NCBI RefSeq assembly: GCF_015751765.1
Contig: NZ_JADOTX010000001.1
Coordinates: 6,758,001-6,822,000 of the forward strand
Source: Micromonospora ureilytica
GTDB taxonomy: Bacteria > Actinomycetota > Actinomycetes > Mycobacteriales > Micromonosporaceae
Reading direction: 5' to 3'
DNA length: 64,000 nt
Shown: positions 1 to 9,780 of the stretch, piece by piece
How positions within the stretch are numbered: the stretch's first letter is position 1
How the letters are laid out: the number at the start of each line of letters is the position of its first letter
Position numbers and translations under genes: made by a program
Notes under the pieces: generated by a model
What the model was told of the DNA's origin: nothing
The model's input: the letters and a program-made list of their open reading frames with translations, nothing else
Database searches by the model: none

Positions 1-33
1 GACAGCGCGACCGACCGCCCGGCCGAGAGCTGA
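1..33 (+). CDS. atpA: ATP synthase F1 subunit alpha, last 10 codons (partial)
   Basis: The window opens inside a reading frame that ends [10 protein letters not shown] followed by TGA at 31-33, four bases before the gamma-subunit start. The position directly ahead of atpG and atpD, as in every bacterial F1 operon, identifies it as the C-terminus of the alpha subunit. The tail itself is too short to be recognised alone, so the call rests on gene order. Confidence 0.8.
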   Translation, partial: DSATDRPAES

Positions 34-37
34 TCCC

Positions 38-2403
<2,366 letters not shown>

Positions 2404-2425
2404 CCAGCCCCATCCGATCTGTAGC

Positions 2426-2462
2426 AAAAAGACTGCCCCGGCAATGCCGGGGCAGTCTTTTG
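2426..2462. terminator. Intrinsic terminator after atpD
   Basis: A perfect inverted repeat, AAAAGACTGCCCCGGC paired with GCCGGGGCAGTCTTTT around an AAT loop, is flanked by A and T runs on the two sides. It is the most canonical rho-independent terminator in the window. It begins 22 bases after the atpD stop and should end the main ATP synthase transcript before the LCP gene. Confidence 0.9.
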
Positions 2463-2631
2463 TTCATGTTCGCGTCTTACCATCGTCGCGGTCCGTTACT
2501 CGTGGTCGTCACTCCCGAGGCTCCCGAGCTACGGTTCGATCCGCGCTCACCTGAACGAGCGTTGATCTTTGCAACCTTTCGGCGACGTGCGCCCGTCTTC
2601 CTCGTCGTGGGCGTAACGAACGGAGATGCTC

Positions 2632-3768
2632 GTGGGTAAGGCCGGCAAGAGTGGCCGCAAGCCGTCCATCTGGCGAGGTGTGCCGCGGTGGGCCAGGATC
2701 TGCACGGTGTTCGGCACCGTGCTGACGGTGCTCAGCGGCGCTGTGCTGGTCGGCACCGAGGTGCTCATGGCCCGCTACGAGGGAGCTGTCGGCAAGGCCG
2801 ACCTGTTCGGCGACCAGGCGGCGGGTGCCCAGGCGAAGAAGAGCGATATCAAGGGCCCGCTCAACATCCTGCTCGTCGGCATCGACCCGCGTACGCCGAC
2901 GGCCGCGCCACTGGCCGACTCGATCATGGTGCTGCACGTGCCGGCGTCGATGGACCGGGCCTACCTGTTCTCGCTGCCACGTGACCTCTACGTGCGCATC
3001 CCGGAGTTCAAGAAGGCCGACTTCCCGGGCGAGACCACGAAGATCAACGCCGCGATGTCGTTCGGCAGCAAGGTGCCGGGAGCCAACCCCGACGCGGCAC
3101 GGGGCTTCGAGCTGCTGGCCACCACCGTGCAGAAGGTGACAGGCATCAAGCGCTTCGACGCCGGCGCGATCATCAACTTCACCGGCTTCCAGAAGATCGT
3201 CGACGCCATGGGTGGTGTCGACATGTACATCGAGCGCGACGTGAAGTCCGAGCACAAGCAGCCGGACGGCACACCGCGGCCGGGCAACACCCGAGGTGAG
3301 GGCTACGTCGGCCCGCAGGCGCTCTACAAGAAGGGCAACCGGCACCTGAGTGGGTGGCAGGCGTTGGACTACGTTCGGCAGCGCTACCCGAAGAACGGCG
3401 TCCCGGATTCCGACTACGGCCGGCAGCGCCACCAGCAGCAGTTCGTCAAGGCCATGGTCGGCCAGGCGTTCGGCGCCGACGTGGTGGCCAACCCGATCAA
3501 GCTGGACAAGGTGCTCCGCGCCGCCGGCCAGTCACTGATCTTCAACGGTCGCGGTAGCAGCGTGGTCGACTTCGGGCTCGCCCTGAAGGACATCCGCCCG
3601 AACACCATCGAGATGATCAAGCTCCCCGGTGGTGGGGTCTACGAGGGTAAGAAGTACCTGGGCGAGCAGTTCCAGGAGGGGGTCCCGGACTTTTTCACCG
3701 CCCTGCACAACGAGCAACTCGACCCGTTCCTGCTCGAGCACCCGGAATTCGTGAACAAGGCCAAGTAG
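2632..3768 (+). CDS. LCP (LytR-CpsA-Psr) family cell-wall glycopolymer ligase
   Basis: LCP proteins transfer lipid-linked glycopolymers (teichoic acid, arabinogalactan or capsule) onto peptidoglycan outside the membrane. The 378-residue product has a basic cytoplasmic tail, one membrane helix at about residues 26-47, and an extracytoplasmic LCP domain. Visible family landmarks are NILLVGID, LADSIMVLHV and the lipid-phosphate-binding SLPRDLYVRIP, followed by the conserved GGVDMYI and LDYVRQRY blocks. GTG at 2632 sits 6 bases after GGAG and suits translation better than ATG at 2626, which touches it. The gene is wedged between atpD and atpC, yet has no known role in ATP synthesis. Confidence 0.88.
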   Translation: MGKAGKSGRKPSIWRGVPRWARICTVFGTVLTVLSGAVLVGTEVLMARYEGAVGKADLFGDQAAGAQAKKSDIKGPLNILLVGIDPRTPTAAPLADSIMVLHVPASMDRAYLFSLPRDLYVRIPEFKKADFPGETTKINAAMSFGSKVPGANPDAARGFELLATTVQKVTGIKRFDAGAIINFTGFQKIVDAMGGVDMYIERDVKSEHKQPDGTPRPGNTRGEGYVGPQALYKKGNRHLSGWQALDYVRQRYPKNGVPDSDYGRQRHQQQFVKAMVGQAFGADVVANPIKLDKVLRAAGQSLIFNGRGSSVVDFGLALKDIRPNTIEMIKLPGGGVYEGKKYLGEQFQEGVPDFFTALHNEQLDPFLLEHPEFVNKAK

Positions 3769-3794
3769 TCAGGACGCCGTTGTCCCCACCCGCG

Positions 3795-3823
3795 TTGGGC
3801 GCGCCGCGTCGTCAGGCTAGACT
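3795..3823 (+). promoter_or_regulatory. Predicted promoter for atpC
   Basis: TTGGGC, a 17-base spacer and TAGACT lie 34 bases ahead of the atpC start, matching the TTGACN-N17-TANNNT pattern of the main actinobacterial sigma factor at the -10 box and fairly at the -35 box. An own promoter is expected because atpC is cut off from atpD by a terminator and the LCP gene. Prediction only. Confidence 0.45.
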
Positions 3824-3856
3824 TTCGGCAATCCATAGCCGCAGCAAGGAGACAGC

Positions 3857-4138
3857 GTGGCACAGCAGCTTCACGTCGAGCTCGTCGCCGTCGAGGAGAA
3901 GGTCTGGTCCGGTGACGCCGAGATGGTCGTCGCCCGGACGACCGAAGGCGAGCTCGGTGTCCTGCCGGGGCACGCGCCGCTTCTCGGTCAACTCGCCGAG
4001 CCCGGCCAGGTGCGCATCAAGCTCGCCGGCGGTGAGCAGGTCGCCTACGAGGTAGCCGGCGGCTTCCTCTCCGTGAGCGCCGACGGAGTCACCGTGCTGG
4101 CCGAGAGCGCAACCCCGGTCTCCGCGCAGAGCCGCTGA
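3857..4138 (+). CDS. atpC: ATP synthase F1 subunit epsilon, short form
   Basis: Epsilon forms the foot of the rotor and contacts gamma and the c-ring. The product matches the N-terminal beta-sandwich ([19 protein letters not shown], then [13 protein letters not shown]) and carries on to [18 protein letters not shown]. It stops at 93 residues, where most bacterial epsilons continue for about 40 more residues as a two-helix domain that inhibits ATP hydrolysis. That domain is absent here. GTG at 3857 follows AAGGAGA by 4 bases. The stop is clean and DUF2550 begins 12 bases later, so no frameshifted tail is evident. Confidence 0.95.
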   Translation: MAQQLHVELVAVEEKVWSGDAEMVVARTTEGELGVLPGHAPLLGQLAEPGQVRIKLAGGEQVAYEVAGGFLSVSADGVTVLAESATPVSAQSR

Positions 4139-4150
4139 GCCACACCGGGG

Positions 4151-4606
4151 ATGGAGATCGTCGAAGGATTCGGGATCGGCGTCGTCGTCATCCTCGGCGC
4201 GCTTCTGACCCTCTTCGTCCGGCGAGCTCTGGTCACCCGCAGCGGTGGCATCATCCGGCTCAGCGTCCGGGTCTCCACGATGCTCGACGGCCGCGGCTGG
4301 TCACCCGGCTTCGGTCGGTTCGCCGGTGACGAACTGCGTTGGTACCGGATGTTCAGCTTCGCGATCCGACCCAAGCGGGTGCTCTCCCGCAAGGGGCTGG
4401 CCGTGGAGCGCCGCCGGTTGCCCGAAGGTCAGGAACGGTTCTCCATGCCGGCCGACTGGGTGATCCTCCGCTGTACCAGTAACCATGCACCGGTGGAGAT
4501 CGCCATGGCGCGATCGACCGTGACCGGTTTTCTCTCCTGGCTCGAGGCCGCCCCTCCGGGGGCGGTCTCGCCGCGTATGGCCTCCCAGGATTGGCCTGCC
4601 GCCTGA
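4151..4606 (+). CDS. DUF2550 membrane protein
   Basis: A 151-residue protein with one N-terminal membrane helix (about residues 6-26) and a cytoplasmic domain containing GDELRWYRMFSF and RRLPEGQERF. It matches the actinobacterial DUF2550 family, which characteristically follows atpC (for example Rv1312 in Mycobacterium tuberculosis). It begins 12 bases after atpC and is probably cotranscribed with it. No function is established for the family. The steady linkage hints at an accessory role near the ATP synthase, but nothing in the sequence shows this. Confidence 0.85.
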   Translation: MEIVEGFGIGVVVILGALLTLFVRRALVTRSGGIIRLSVRVSTMLDGRGWSPGFGRFAGDELRWYRMFSFAIRPKRVLSRKGLAVERRRLPEGQERFSMPADWVILRCTSNHAPVEIAMARSTVTGFLSWLEAAPPGAVSPRMASQDWPAA

Positions 4607-4641
4607 GGCTGGCTGCTTCGGCTGCCCGTTGGTTGCGCTTG

Positions 4642-4717
4642 GGGTTTCCGGGGGAGCCCGCCCGGCTCCGGGCGGTCAGGCTTGATCCCTGCGCCGGGCG
4701 GGCTCCCCCGGAAACCC
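4642..4717. repeat. Perfect 24-bp inverted repeat between convergent genes
   Basis: Two arms of 24 bases (4642-4665 and 4694-4717) are exact reverse complements around a 28-base loop, and could form a very stable hairpin. There is no T run, so it is not a textbook intrinsic terminator, although it lies between the DUF2550 gene and the convergent adenosyltransferase gene. The rest of the 348-base gap (4607-4954) contains nothing I can identify. Confidence 0.85.
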
Positions 4718-4954
4718 TTCGTTGCCACTGTGCGTCGGTCCGGTGCGGGGCTTTGATCATCTGCCGTTACCGGTTTTGTTGAGTCGCGCCTTCTCGCGTC
4801 GGGCGGGTTGATCGACTCGGAGTTCTTGAATTCGGGGTGTCCTGCTGGTGGGGATGCCCCGATTTTCATGAGCCGGAGTGGATCACGGCTTGGCTACGCG
4901 TGGTGGCGGGCAGAGTGGGAACCCAGACCTCGACGTGGTGCGGAGCGCCGACGT

Positions 4955-5527
4955 TCAGCGCTTGCCGCCCGGCACCCACAGCACATCTCCTGCCGGATTT
5001 GCCGTTCTTGACAGGATAAAGAGCAGATCGGAGAGCCGGTTGAGATACTTTGCCGGGAGCGTGCTGGTTCGTTCCGGATCGTGGCTGACCAGCGCCCACG
5101 CCGCCCGTTCGGCACGCCGGGCGACGGTCCGCGCCACGTGTAGCAGTGCCGCGCCCGCGGTGCCGCCGGGGAGGATGAAGGAGTCGAGCTTGCTCAGGCG
5201 TGCGTTGTACTCGTCGCACCAGCCCTCCAGGCGCTCGACGTACTCCTCGGTCACCCGCAGCGGCGGGTACTTCGGCTCCGGCTCGACCGGGGTGGACAGG
5301 TCGGCGCCGACGTCGAACAGGTCGTTCTGCACCGACCCCAGCACGCCGCGAAGCTCCTCGTCGAGGTTTCCCAGCGCGAGCGCGACGCCGATCGCCGCGT
5401 TGCACTCGTCGACATCCGCGTACGCGGCGATCCGTGGATCGGTCTTCGGCACCTGCTCGTTGTTGCTCAGCCTGGTCATGCCGGCGTCGCCGGCCTTGGT
5501 GTAGATGCGCGTGAGGTGGACGGCCAT
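4955..5527 (-). CDS. PduO-type cob(I)alamin adenosyltransferase
   Basis: Transfers the adenosyl group of ATP to cob(I)alamin, making the adenosylcobalamin used by the mutases encoded further along. The 190-residue product has the PduO N-terminal ATP site ([13 protein letters not shown]), the [13 protein letters not shown] block and the C-terminal [12 protein letters not shown] signature with the conserved Arg and Asp. The start at 5527 ([11 protein letters not shown]) overlaps the divergent murA start by two bases. The same adenosyltransferase-murA neighbourhood follows atpC in mycobacteria (Rv1314c-Rv1315), which supports the call. It could also be read as corrinoid adenosyltransferase for de novo cobalamin synthesis. 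Confidence 0.93.
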   Translation of the reverse strand: MAVHLTRIYTKAGDAGMTRLSNNEQVPKTDPRIAAYADVDECNAAIGVALALGNLDEELRGVLGSVQNDLFDVGADLSTPVEPEPKYPPLRVTEEYVERLEGWCDEYNARLSKLDSFILPGGTAGAALLHVARTVARRAERAAWALVSHDPERTSTLPAKYLNRLSDLLFILSRTANPAGDVLWVPGGKR

Positions 5528-6968
5528 GACGCACAGCCTACGGATTCCCGACCTGACGATCCCGCCGCGGCCGGACAGCACCGCCGGCTGGCCGGTGGTG
5601 GTGGGCCCCGGCGACGCCGGCGATCCGGCGGTAAACGATGTCGACGTCATCCGGGTCCACGGTGACGCCCGGCTGGCCGGGACCGTGCACGTGGTCGGTG
5701 CCAAGAACTCGGCGTTGAAGCTGATGGCCGCCGCGCTGCTCGCGCCGGGCCGCAGCGTGATCACCAACGTTCCCCGAATCACCGACATCGCGATCATGGG
5801 GGAGGTGCTGCGCCGGCTGGGCTGCGACGTCCAGTTCGACGCGGACGACCCGGTCGACCCGATGGTCGGTCGTGGCGGCGTGGCCCGGTCCCGGTCGGTG
5901 ACGATCGACGTACCCGAACAGCCGGGCGCGGAGGCCGACTACGACCTGGTCCGACGGTTGCGCGCGTCGATCTGCGTGCTCGGGCCACTGCTGGCCCGTC
6001 GGGGGTACGTGCGGGTGGCCCATCCCGGCGGCGACGCGATCGGCTCGCGGGGGTTGGACATGCACGTCTCCGGGCTGACCCGGATGGGGGCGGAGATCTC
6101 CGGTGAGCACGGGTTCGTCATCGCCTCCGCCCCGCACGGGCTGCGTGGCGCGGACATCGTGCTGGACTTTCCCAGCGTCGGTGCGACCGAGAACCTGGTG
6201 ATGGCGGCGGTGCTGGCCCAGGGCACCACGATGATCGACAACGCGGCCCGGGAGCCGGAGATCGTCGACATCTGCACGATGCTCAACGAGATGGGCGCGC
6301 GCATCGTCGGCGCGGGCACGTCGACATTGCGGATCACCGGTGTGCCAGGTCTGCGTCCGGTGCGTCACGCCACGGTGGGGGACCGGATCGTCGCCGGCAC
6401 CTGGGCGTTCGGCGCGGCGATGACCCGGGGCGACGTGACGGTGACCGGGCTGGACCCGGCCTTCCTGGAGGTCGCCCTGGACAAGGTGGTGGCGGCCGGC
6501 GGGCTGGTGGAGACCCGGGGGGACGGCTTCCGCGTACGGATGGACGAGCGGCCCCGGGCGGTGGACGTGGTGACGCTGCCGTACCCCGGCTTCGCCACCG
6601 ACCTGCTGCCGATGGCGATCGGGCTGGCGGCCGTCAGCGACGGTGCCTCCCTGATCACCGAGAACATCTTCGACGGCCGGTTCATGTTCGCCAACGAGAT
6701 GATGCGGCTCGGCGCGGACATCAAGACCGATGGGCATCACGCGGTGGTCCGGGGACGGGGTCGGCTCTCCGGCGCACCGGTGCAGGCGACCGACATCCGC
6801 GCCGGTGCCGGGCTGATCATCGCCGGGCTGTGCGCGCAGGGGGTCACCGAGGTGTCCCACGTGCATCACGTCGACCGGGGCTACCCGGACTTCGTGGCCG
6901 ACCTGCGGGCGCTCGGGGTGGCCGTCGAGCGGGGCACCACGCCCGAGGAGCCAGCGCTGGAGATCTGA
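5526..6968 (+). CDS. murA: UDP-N-acetylglucosamine 1-carboxyvinyltransferase (MurA), Cys-to-Asp type
   Basis: MurA transfers enolpyruvate from PEP to UDP-GlcNAc, the first committed step of peptidoglycan synthesis. The 480-residue product has the EPSP-synthase fold, starting with the [14 protein letters not shown] loop and ending with an alternating beta-alpha C-domain. The active-site loop reads [10 protein letters not shown]. The residue that is Cys115 in Escherichia coli, the target of fosfomycin, is Asp, as in M. tuberculosis MurA. ATG at 5526 gives a 40-residue leader before the conserved core. No better in-frame start is visible, and it overlaps the start codon of the opposite gene. Confidence 0.95.
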   Translation: MTHSLRIPDLTIPPRPDSTAGWPVVVGPGDAGDPAVNDVDVIRVHGDARLAGTVHVVGAKNSALKLMAAALLAPGRSVITNVPRITDIAIMGEVLRRLGCDVQFDADDPVDPMVGRGGVARSRSVTIDVPEQPGAEADYDLVRRLRASICVLGPLLARRGYVRVAHPGGDAIGSRGLDMHVSGLTRMGAEISGEHGFVIASAPHGLRGADIVLDFPSVGATENLVMAAVLAQGTTMIDNAAREPEIVDICTMLNEMGARIVGAGTSTLRITGVPGLRPVRHATVGDRIVAGTWAFGAAMTRGDVTVTGLDPAFLEVALDKVVAAGGLVETRGDGFRVRMDERPRAVDVVTLPYPGFATDLLPMAIGLAAVSDGASLITENIFDGRFMFANEMMRLGADIKTDGHHAVVRGRGRLSGAPVQATDIRAGAGLIIAGLCAQGVTEVSHVHHVDRGYPDFVADLRALGVAVERGTTPEEPALEI

Positions 6969-6978
6969 CGCCCCGCCA

Positions 6979-6994
6979 CTTAGTCATCGTTCAG
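6979..6994 (+). promoter_or_regulatory. Acyl-CoA regulon operator, site A
   Basis: CTTAGTCATCGTTCAG, 52 bases ahead of the 3-hydroxybutyryl-CoA dehydrogenase start. It overlaps the likely -35 region: TTAGTC, 19 bases, then TAGGGT at 7005-7010. It matches the shared 16-bp element at 13 of 16 positions. The same spacing from TTAG to a TANNNT box recurs at site F. Confidence 0.6.
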
Positions 6995-7046
6995 GCTCGC
7001 CGACTAGGGTGTTTGCAGGCACTCAATCGCAGCGAGGGAGAAGTAG

Positions 7047-7895
7047 ATGGCGGGTCGACTCGCGGTCGTCGGGGCCGGGCTGATGGGCTCCGGCATCGCT
7101 CAGGTGGCGGCGCAGGCAGGCTGGCAGGTGACGTTGCGCGACCTGGACGAGGCCGCCACCACCCGTGGGCTCGGCGGCATCCGGAAGTCGCTCGAGAAGT
7201 TCGCCGAGAAGGGCAAGATCGAGGCGTCCGAGGTCGAGCCGACGCTGGCCCGGATCACCCCGACCACCGACCTGGAGGCGGCGGCGGACGCGGACATCGT
7301 GGTCGAGGCGGTCTTCGAGCGGCTGGATATCAAGCACGAGGTGTTCCGCGCCCTGGACAAGATCTGCAAGGCCGACGCGGTGCTCGCCACCAACACCTCG
7401 GCCATCCCGGTCACTCAGATCGCCGCGGTGACCGAGCGGCCCGAGGCGGTGGTCGGCACCCACTTCTTCTCCCCGGTGCCGATGATGCAGCTCTGCGAGC
7501 TGGTTCGCGGTTACAAGACCAGCGACGCCACGCTGGACATCGCGCGCGCCTTCGCCGAGGAGATCGGCAAGACGGTTGTCGTGGTCAACCGGGACATCGC
7601 CGGCTTCGTCACGACCCGGCTGATCTCCGCCCTGGTGATGGAGGCGGTCAAGCTGGTCGAGGCCGGGGTGGTGTCCGCGGAGGACCTGGACACCGCCTGC
7701 CGTCTGGGCTTCGGACACGCGATGGGCCCCCTGGCCACCACCGACCTGACCGGCGTGGACGTGCTGCTGCACGCCTCGAAGAACATCTACACCGACACCG
7801 CCGACGAGAAGTTCTTCCCGCCGGAGCTGCTCCAGCGGATGGTCACCGCCGGCGACCTGGGCCGCAAGACCGGCAAGGGCTTCTACACGTACTGA
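7047..7895 (+). CDS. hbd: 3-hydroxybutyryl-CoA dehydrogenase
   Basis: NAD(P)-dependent interconversion of acetoacetyl-CoA and 3-hydroxybutyryl-CoA. The 282-residue product has the Rossmann motif GAGLMGSGIAQ at residues 9-19, the TNTSAIPVT strand, the catalytic His in GTHFFSPVPMMQLCELV, and a C-terminal dimer domain ending LGRKTGKGFYTY. Its size fits the stand-alone short form (PaaH/Hbd/FadB2). The operator shared with crotonyl-CoA carboxylase/reductase lies upstream. Together with the thiolase at 31096 it would supply C4 units to that enzyme; a crotonase is not in the window. Confidence 0.93.
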   Translation: MAGRLAVVGAGLMGSGIAQVAAQAGWQVTLRDLDEAATTRGLGGIRKSLEKFAEKGKIEASEVEPTLARITPTTDLEAAADADIVVEAVFERLDIKHEVFRALDKICKADAVLATNTSAIPVTQIAAVTERPEAVVGTHFFSPVPMMQLCELVRGYKTSDATLDIARAFAEEIGKTVVVVNRDIAGFVTTRLISALVMEAVKLVEAGVVSAEDLDTACRLGFGHAMGPLATTDLTGVDVLLHASKNIYTDTADEKFFPPELLQRMVTAGDLGRKTGKGFYTY

Positions 7896-7935
7896 GTGGT
7901 GGCGACCGGGGCGGGCGTCCGCCCCGGTCGGCCGC

Positions 7936-8781
7936 TCAGCCGTCGCGCTTGGTGGTCCAGCGGAAGGTGGTCAGGCAGAGCACCACGCCGATCACGCACC
8001 ACAGGGCCAGCACCACCGCCACCCGGCCCAGCTCGAACGAGCCGCCCGGCTCCTGGCCGCCGAAGCTCTCCGGCAGGAACACCGACCGCAGCCCCTGGCA
8101 CATCCACTTGAGCGGGAACAGCGCCGCCACCTGCTGCATCCAGGTGGGCAGGTCGGTGAAGACGAAGAACACGCCGGAGATGAACTGGAGCACCAGGGCG
8201 ACGGGGGTGACCACCGCCGAGCCACTGCGGGCGGTGCGGGCCAGCGACGAGATCGCGATGCCGCACAGGGTGCACGCGGTCACCCCGAGCACGGCGACCC
8301 AGCCGAAGGTGAACCACTTCGCGGCGGTGCCCGGCAGGTCGAGGTCGAACAACGCCACCGCGACGGCGAGCAGCAGGGCCGTCTCGGCGATGCCGATCGC
8401 CACCACCATGATCACTTTGCCGGCGAACCAGACCCACTTCGGCATCGGCGTGCCCCGGTAACGCTTGAGCACGCCCCGGTCCCGCTCGATCGGGATCCAG
8501 ATGCCGAGGTTCTGAAAGCTCACAGTCATCAGGCCGGTCGCGATCATGCCGGTGATGAAGTACTGGGTGAACTTGACCCCGCCGCCGATCGTGCCGTCGA
8601 AGATCGACGCGAAGATCAGGATCATGATGATGGGGAAGCCCATCGTGAAGACCACCGACTCCCTGCTGCGCAGGAACTGGGTGATCTCCAGCCGGCCCTG
8701 GCGCAGGGCGAGGGCACCGGCACCCGGCCGTCGGCCGCGGGCCGCTGCCACTGGCGTGGCCGGCTTCGTCGTGGTCGTCAT
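7936..8781 (-). CDS. ABC-2 type exporter permease
   Basis: A 281-residue integral membrane protein with about six helices, beginning after a basic cytoplasmic tail (FTMGFPIIMILIFASIF as first helix). It resembles the DrrB/ABC-2 permeases that pump drugs or lipids outward. Start ATG at 8781 overlaps the stop of the ATPase gene by four bases (ATGA), so the two are translated together as one exporter. The substrate cannot be told from sequence. It converges on hbd with 40 bases between stops. Confidence 0.9.
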   Translation of the reverse strand: MTTTTKPATPVAAARGRRPGAGALALRQGRLEITQFLRSRESVVFTMGFPIIMILIFASIFDGTIGGGVKFTQYFITGMIATGLMTVSFQNLGIWIPIERDRGVLKRYRGTPMPKWVWFAGKVIMVVAIGIAETALLLAVAVALFDLDLPGTAAKWFTFGWVAVLGVTACTLCGIAISSLARTARSGSAVVTPVALVLQFISGVFFVFTDLPTWMQQVAALFPLKWMCQGLRSVFLPESFGGQEPGGSFELGRVAVVLALWCVIGVVLCLTTFRWTTKRDG

Positions 8782-9629
8782 CGCGCGTGTCCGATCATGG
8801 TGAGGTAGACGTCCTCCAGGGTCGGCCGGGTCACAGTGAGCCCGGGGACCTCGCCGCCGTATCGCGCGGCGAGGTCGGCCACGAAGGCCGTCGGCGTCGC
8901 GCTCTGCGCGCTCTCCAGCAGCCCTTCCGGGGTACGCCAGGAGACCGTCGCGAGGGACTCCTGTCGATTGCCCAGCCGATCGGGTGCGGCGACCTCGACC
9001 AGTCGACCGCCGGCGATCACGCCGACCCGGTCGGCGAGGGCCTCGGCCTCGTCCAGGTAGTGGGTGGTGAGCACGATTGTGGTGCCGGCCGCGGCGAGGT
9101 CGCGGATCAGCTCCCAGAACTCGCGGCGGGCCTCCGGGTCGAAGCCGGTGGTCGGCTCGTCGAGGAAGAGCAGCTCGGGACGGCCGATGATGCCCAGGGC
9201 CACGTCCAGGCGGCGCTTCTGCCCGCCGGAGAGGGTGTGCGTCCGGGCCTTCGCCTTGCCGGCCAGCCCGACCCGCTCGATCACCTTGTCCGGGTCGTCC
9301 GCGTCGGGATAGAAGCCGGAGAAGTGCCGGACCACCTCGGCCACTGTCAGTTCGTCGAACTCCCCGGTGCCCTGGAGCACGATCCCGACCCGGGAGCGCC
9401 ACCCTGCGTCGGCATGGGCCGGGTCGGTGCCGAGGACTGTGACCTCGCCGGCATCCCGGCGGCGGTAGCCCTCCAGGATCTCCACCGTGGTGGTCTTACC
9501 GGCGCCGTTCGGGCCCAGCAACGCGAACACCTCGCCACGGTGGACGTCGAGATCCACGCCCGCCACCGCCACGTTGTCGCCGTACGCCTTGCGTAGCCCT
9601 CGGACGGAGATGGCCAGCTCGTCATCCAT
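8778..9629 (-). CDS. ABC exporter ATP-binding protein (DrrA-like)
   Basis: Energises the permease encoded next to it. The 283-residue protein has Walker A GPNGAGKT near residue 39, the signature LSGGQKRRLDVAL, Walker B LLFLDEPTTGFDPEARREFW and the switch His in TTHYLDEA, followed by the extra C-terminal domain found in DrrA-type ATPases. ATG at 9629 (MDDELAISVRGL) is the first start that leaves a normal N-terminus; longer in-frame starts would add unconserved residues and run into the mutase promoter. It is divergent from the mutase gene with a 151-base gap. Confidence 0.93.
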   Translation of the reverse strand: MDDELAISVRGLRKAYGDNVAVAGVDLDVHRGEVFALLGPNGAGKTTTVEILEGYRRRDAGEVTVLGTDPAHADAGWRSRVGIVLQGTGEFDELTVAEVVRHFSGFYPDADDPDKVIERVGLAGKAKARTHTLSGGQKRRLDVALGIIGRPELLFLDEPTTGFDPEARREFWELIRDLAAAGTTIVLTTHYLDEAEALADRVGVIAGGRLVEVAAPDRLGNRQESLATVSWRTPEGLLESAQSATPTAFVADLAARYGGEVPGLTVTRPTLEDVYLTMIGHAR

Positions 9630-9755
9630 GCCGTCCAGTGTGCGTCCTGGCCTGGGCCCTGTGGTGCCCGGGGTGTGGCGGTCAGCGCCACTGCGGGCGC
9701 TTGGCACCCGGACGTCCCCGACATGGACCTGTGTGGTTTTCCACAGCTCCTTTTA

Positions 9756-9771
9756 CTGAACGGTAACTTAG
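9756..9771 (-). promoter_or_regulatory. Acyl-CoA regulon operator, site B (ethylmalonyl-CoA mutase)
   Basis: On the plus strand this reads CTGAACGGTAACTTAG, the reverse complement of CTAAGTTACCGTTCAG. It sits only 9 bases ahead of the mutase start and overlaps a plausible -10 box TAACTT (9764-9769), so a bound repressor would block initiation directly. The same stretch also holds TTACTGAACGGTAA (9753-9766), with TTAC/GTAA ends. Confidence 0.6.
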
Positions 9772-9780
9772 ACTCCGGCC

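Noticed and set aside
2551..2566. CTGAACGAGCGTTGAT upstream of the LCP gene as a seventh acyl-CoA operator
   Set aside because: It matches the consensus at only about 12 of 16 positions, breaks the CTAAG half, and the gene is not related to acyl-CoA metabolism. A chance match is likely.
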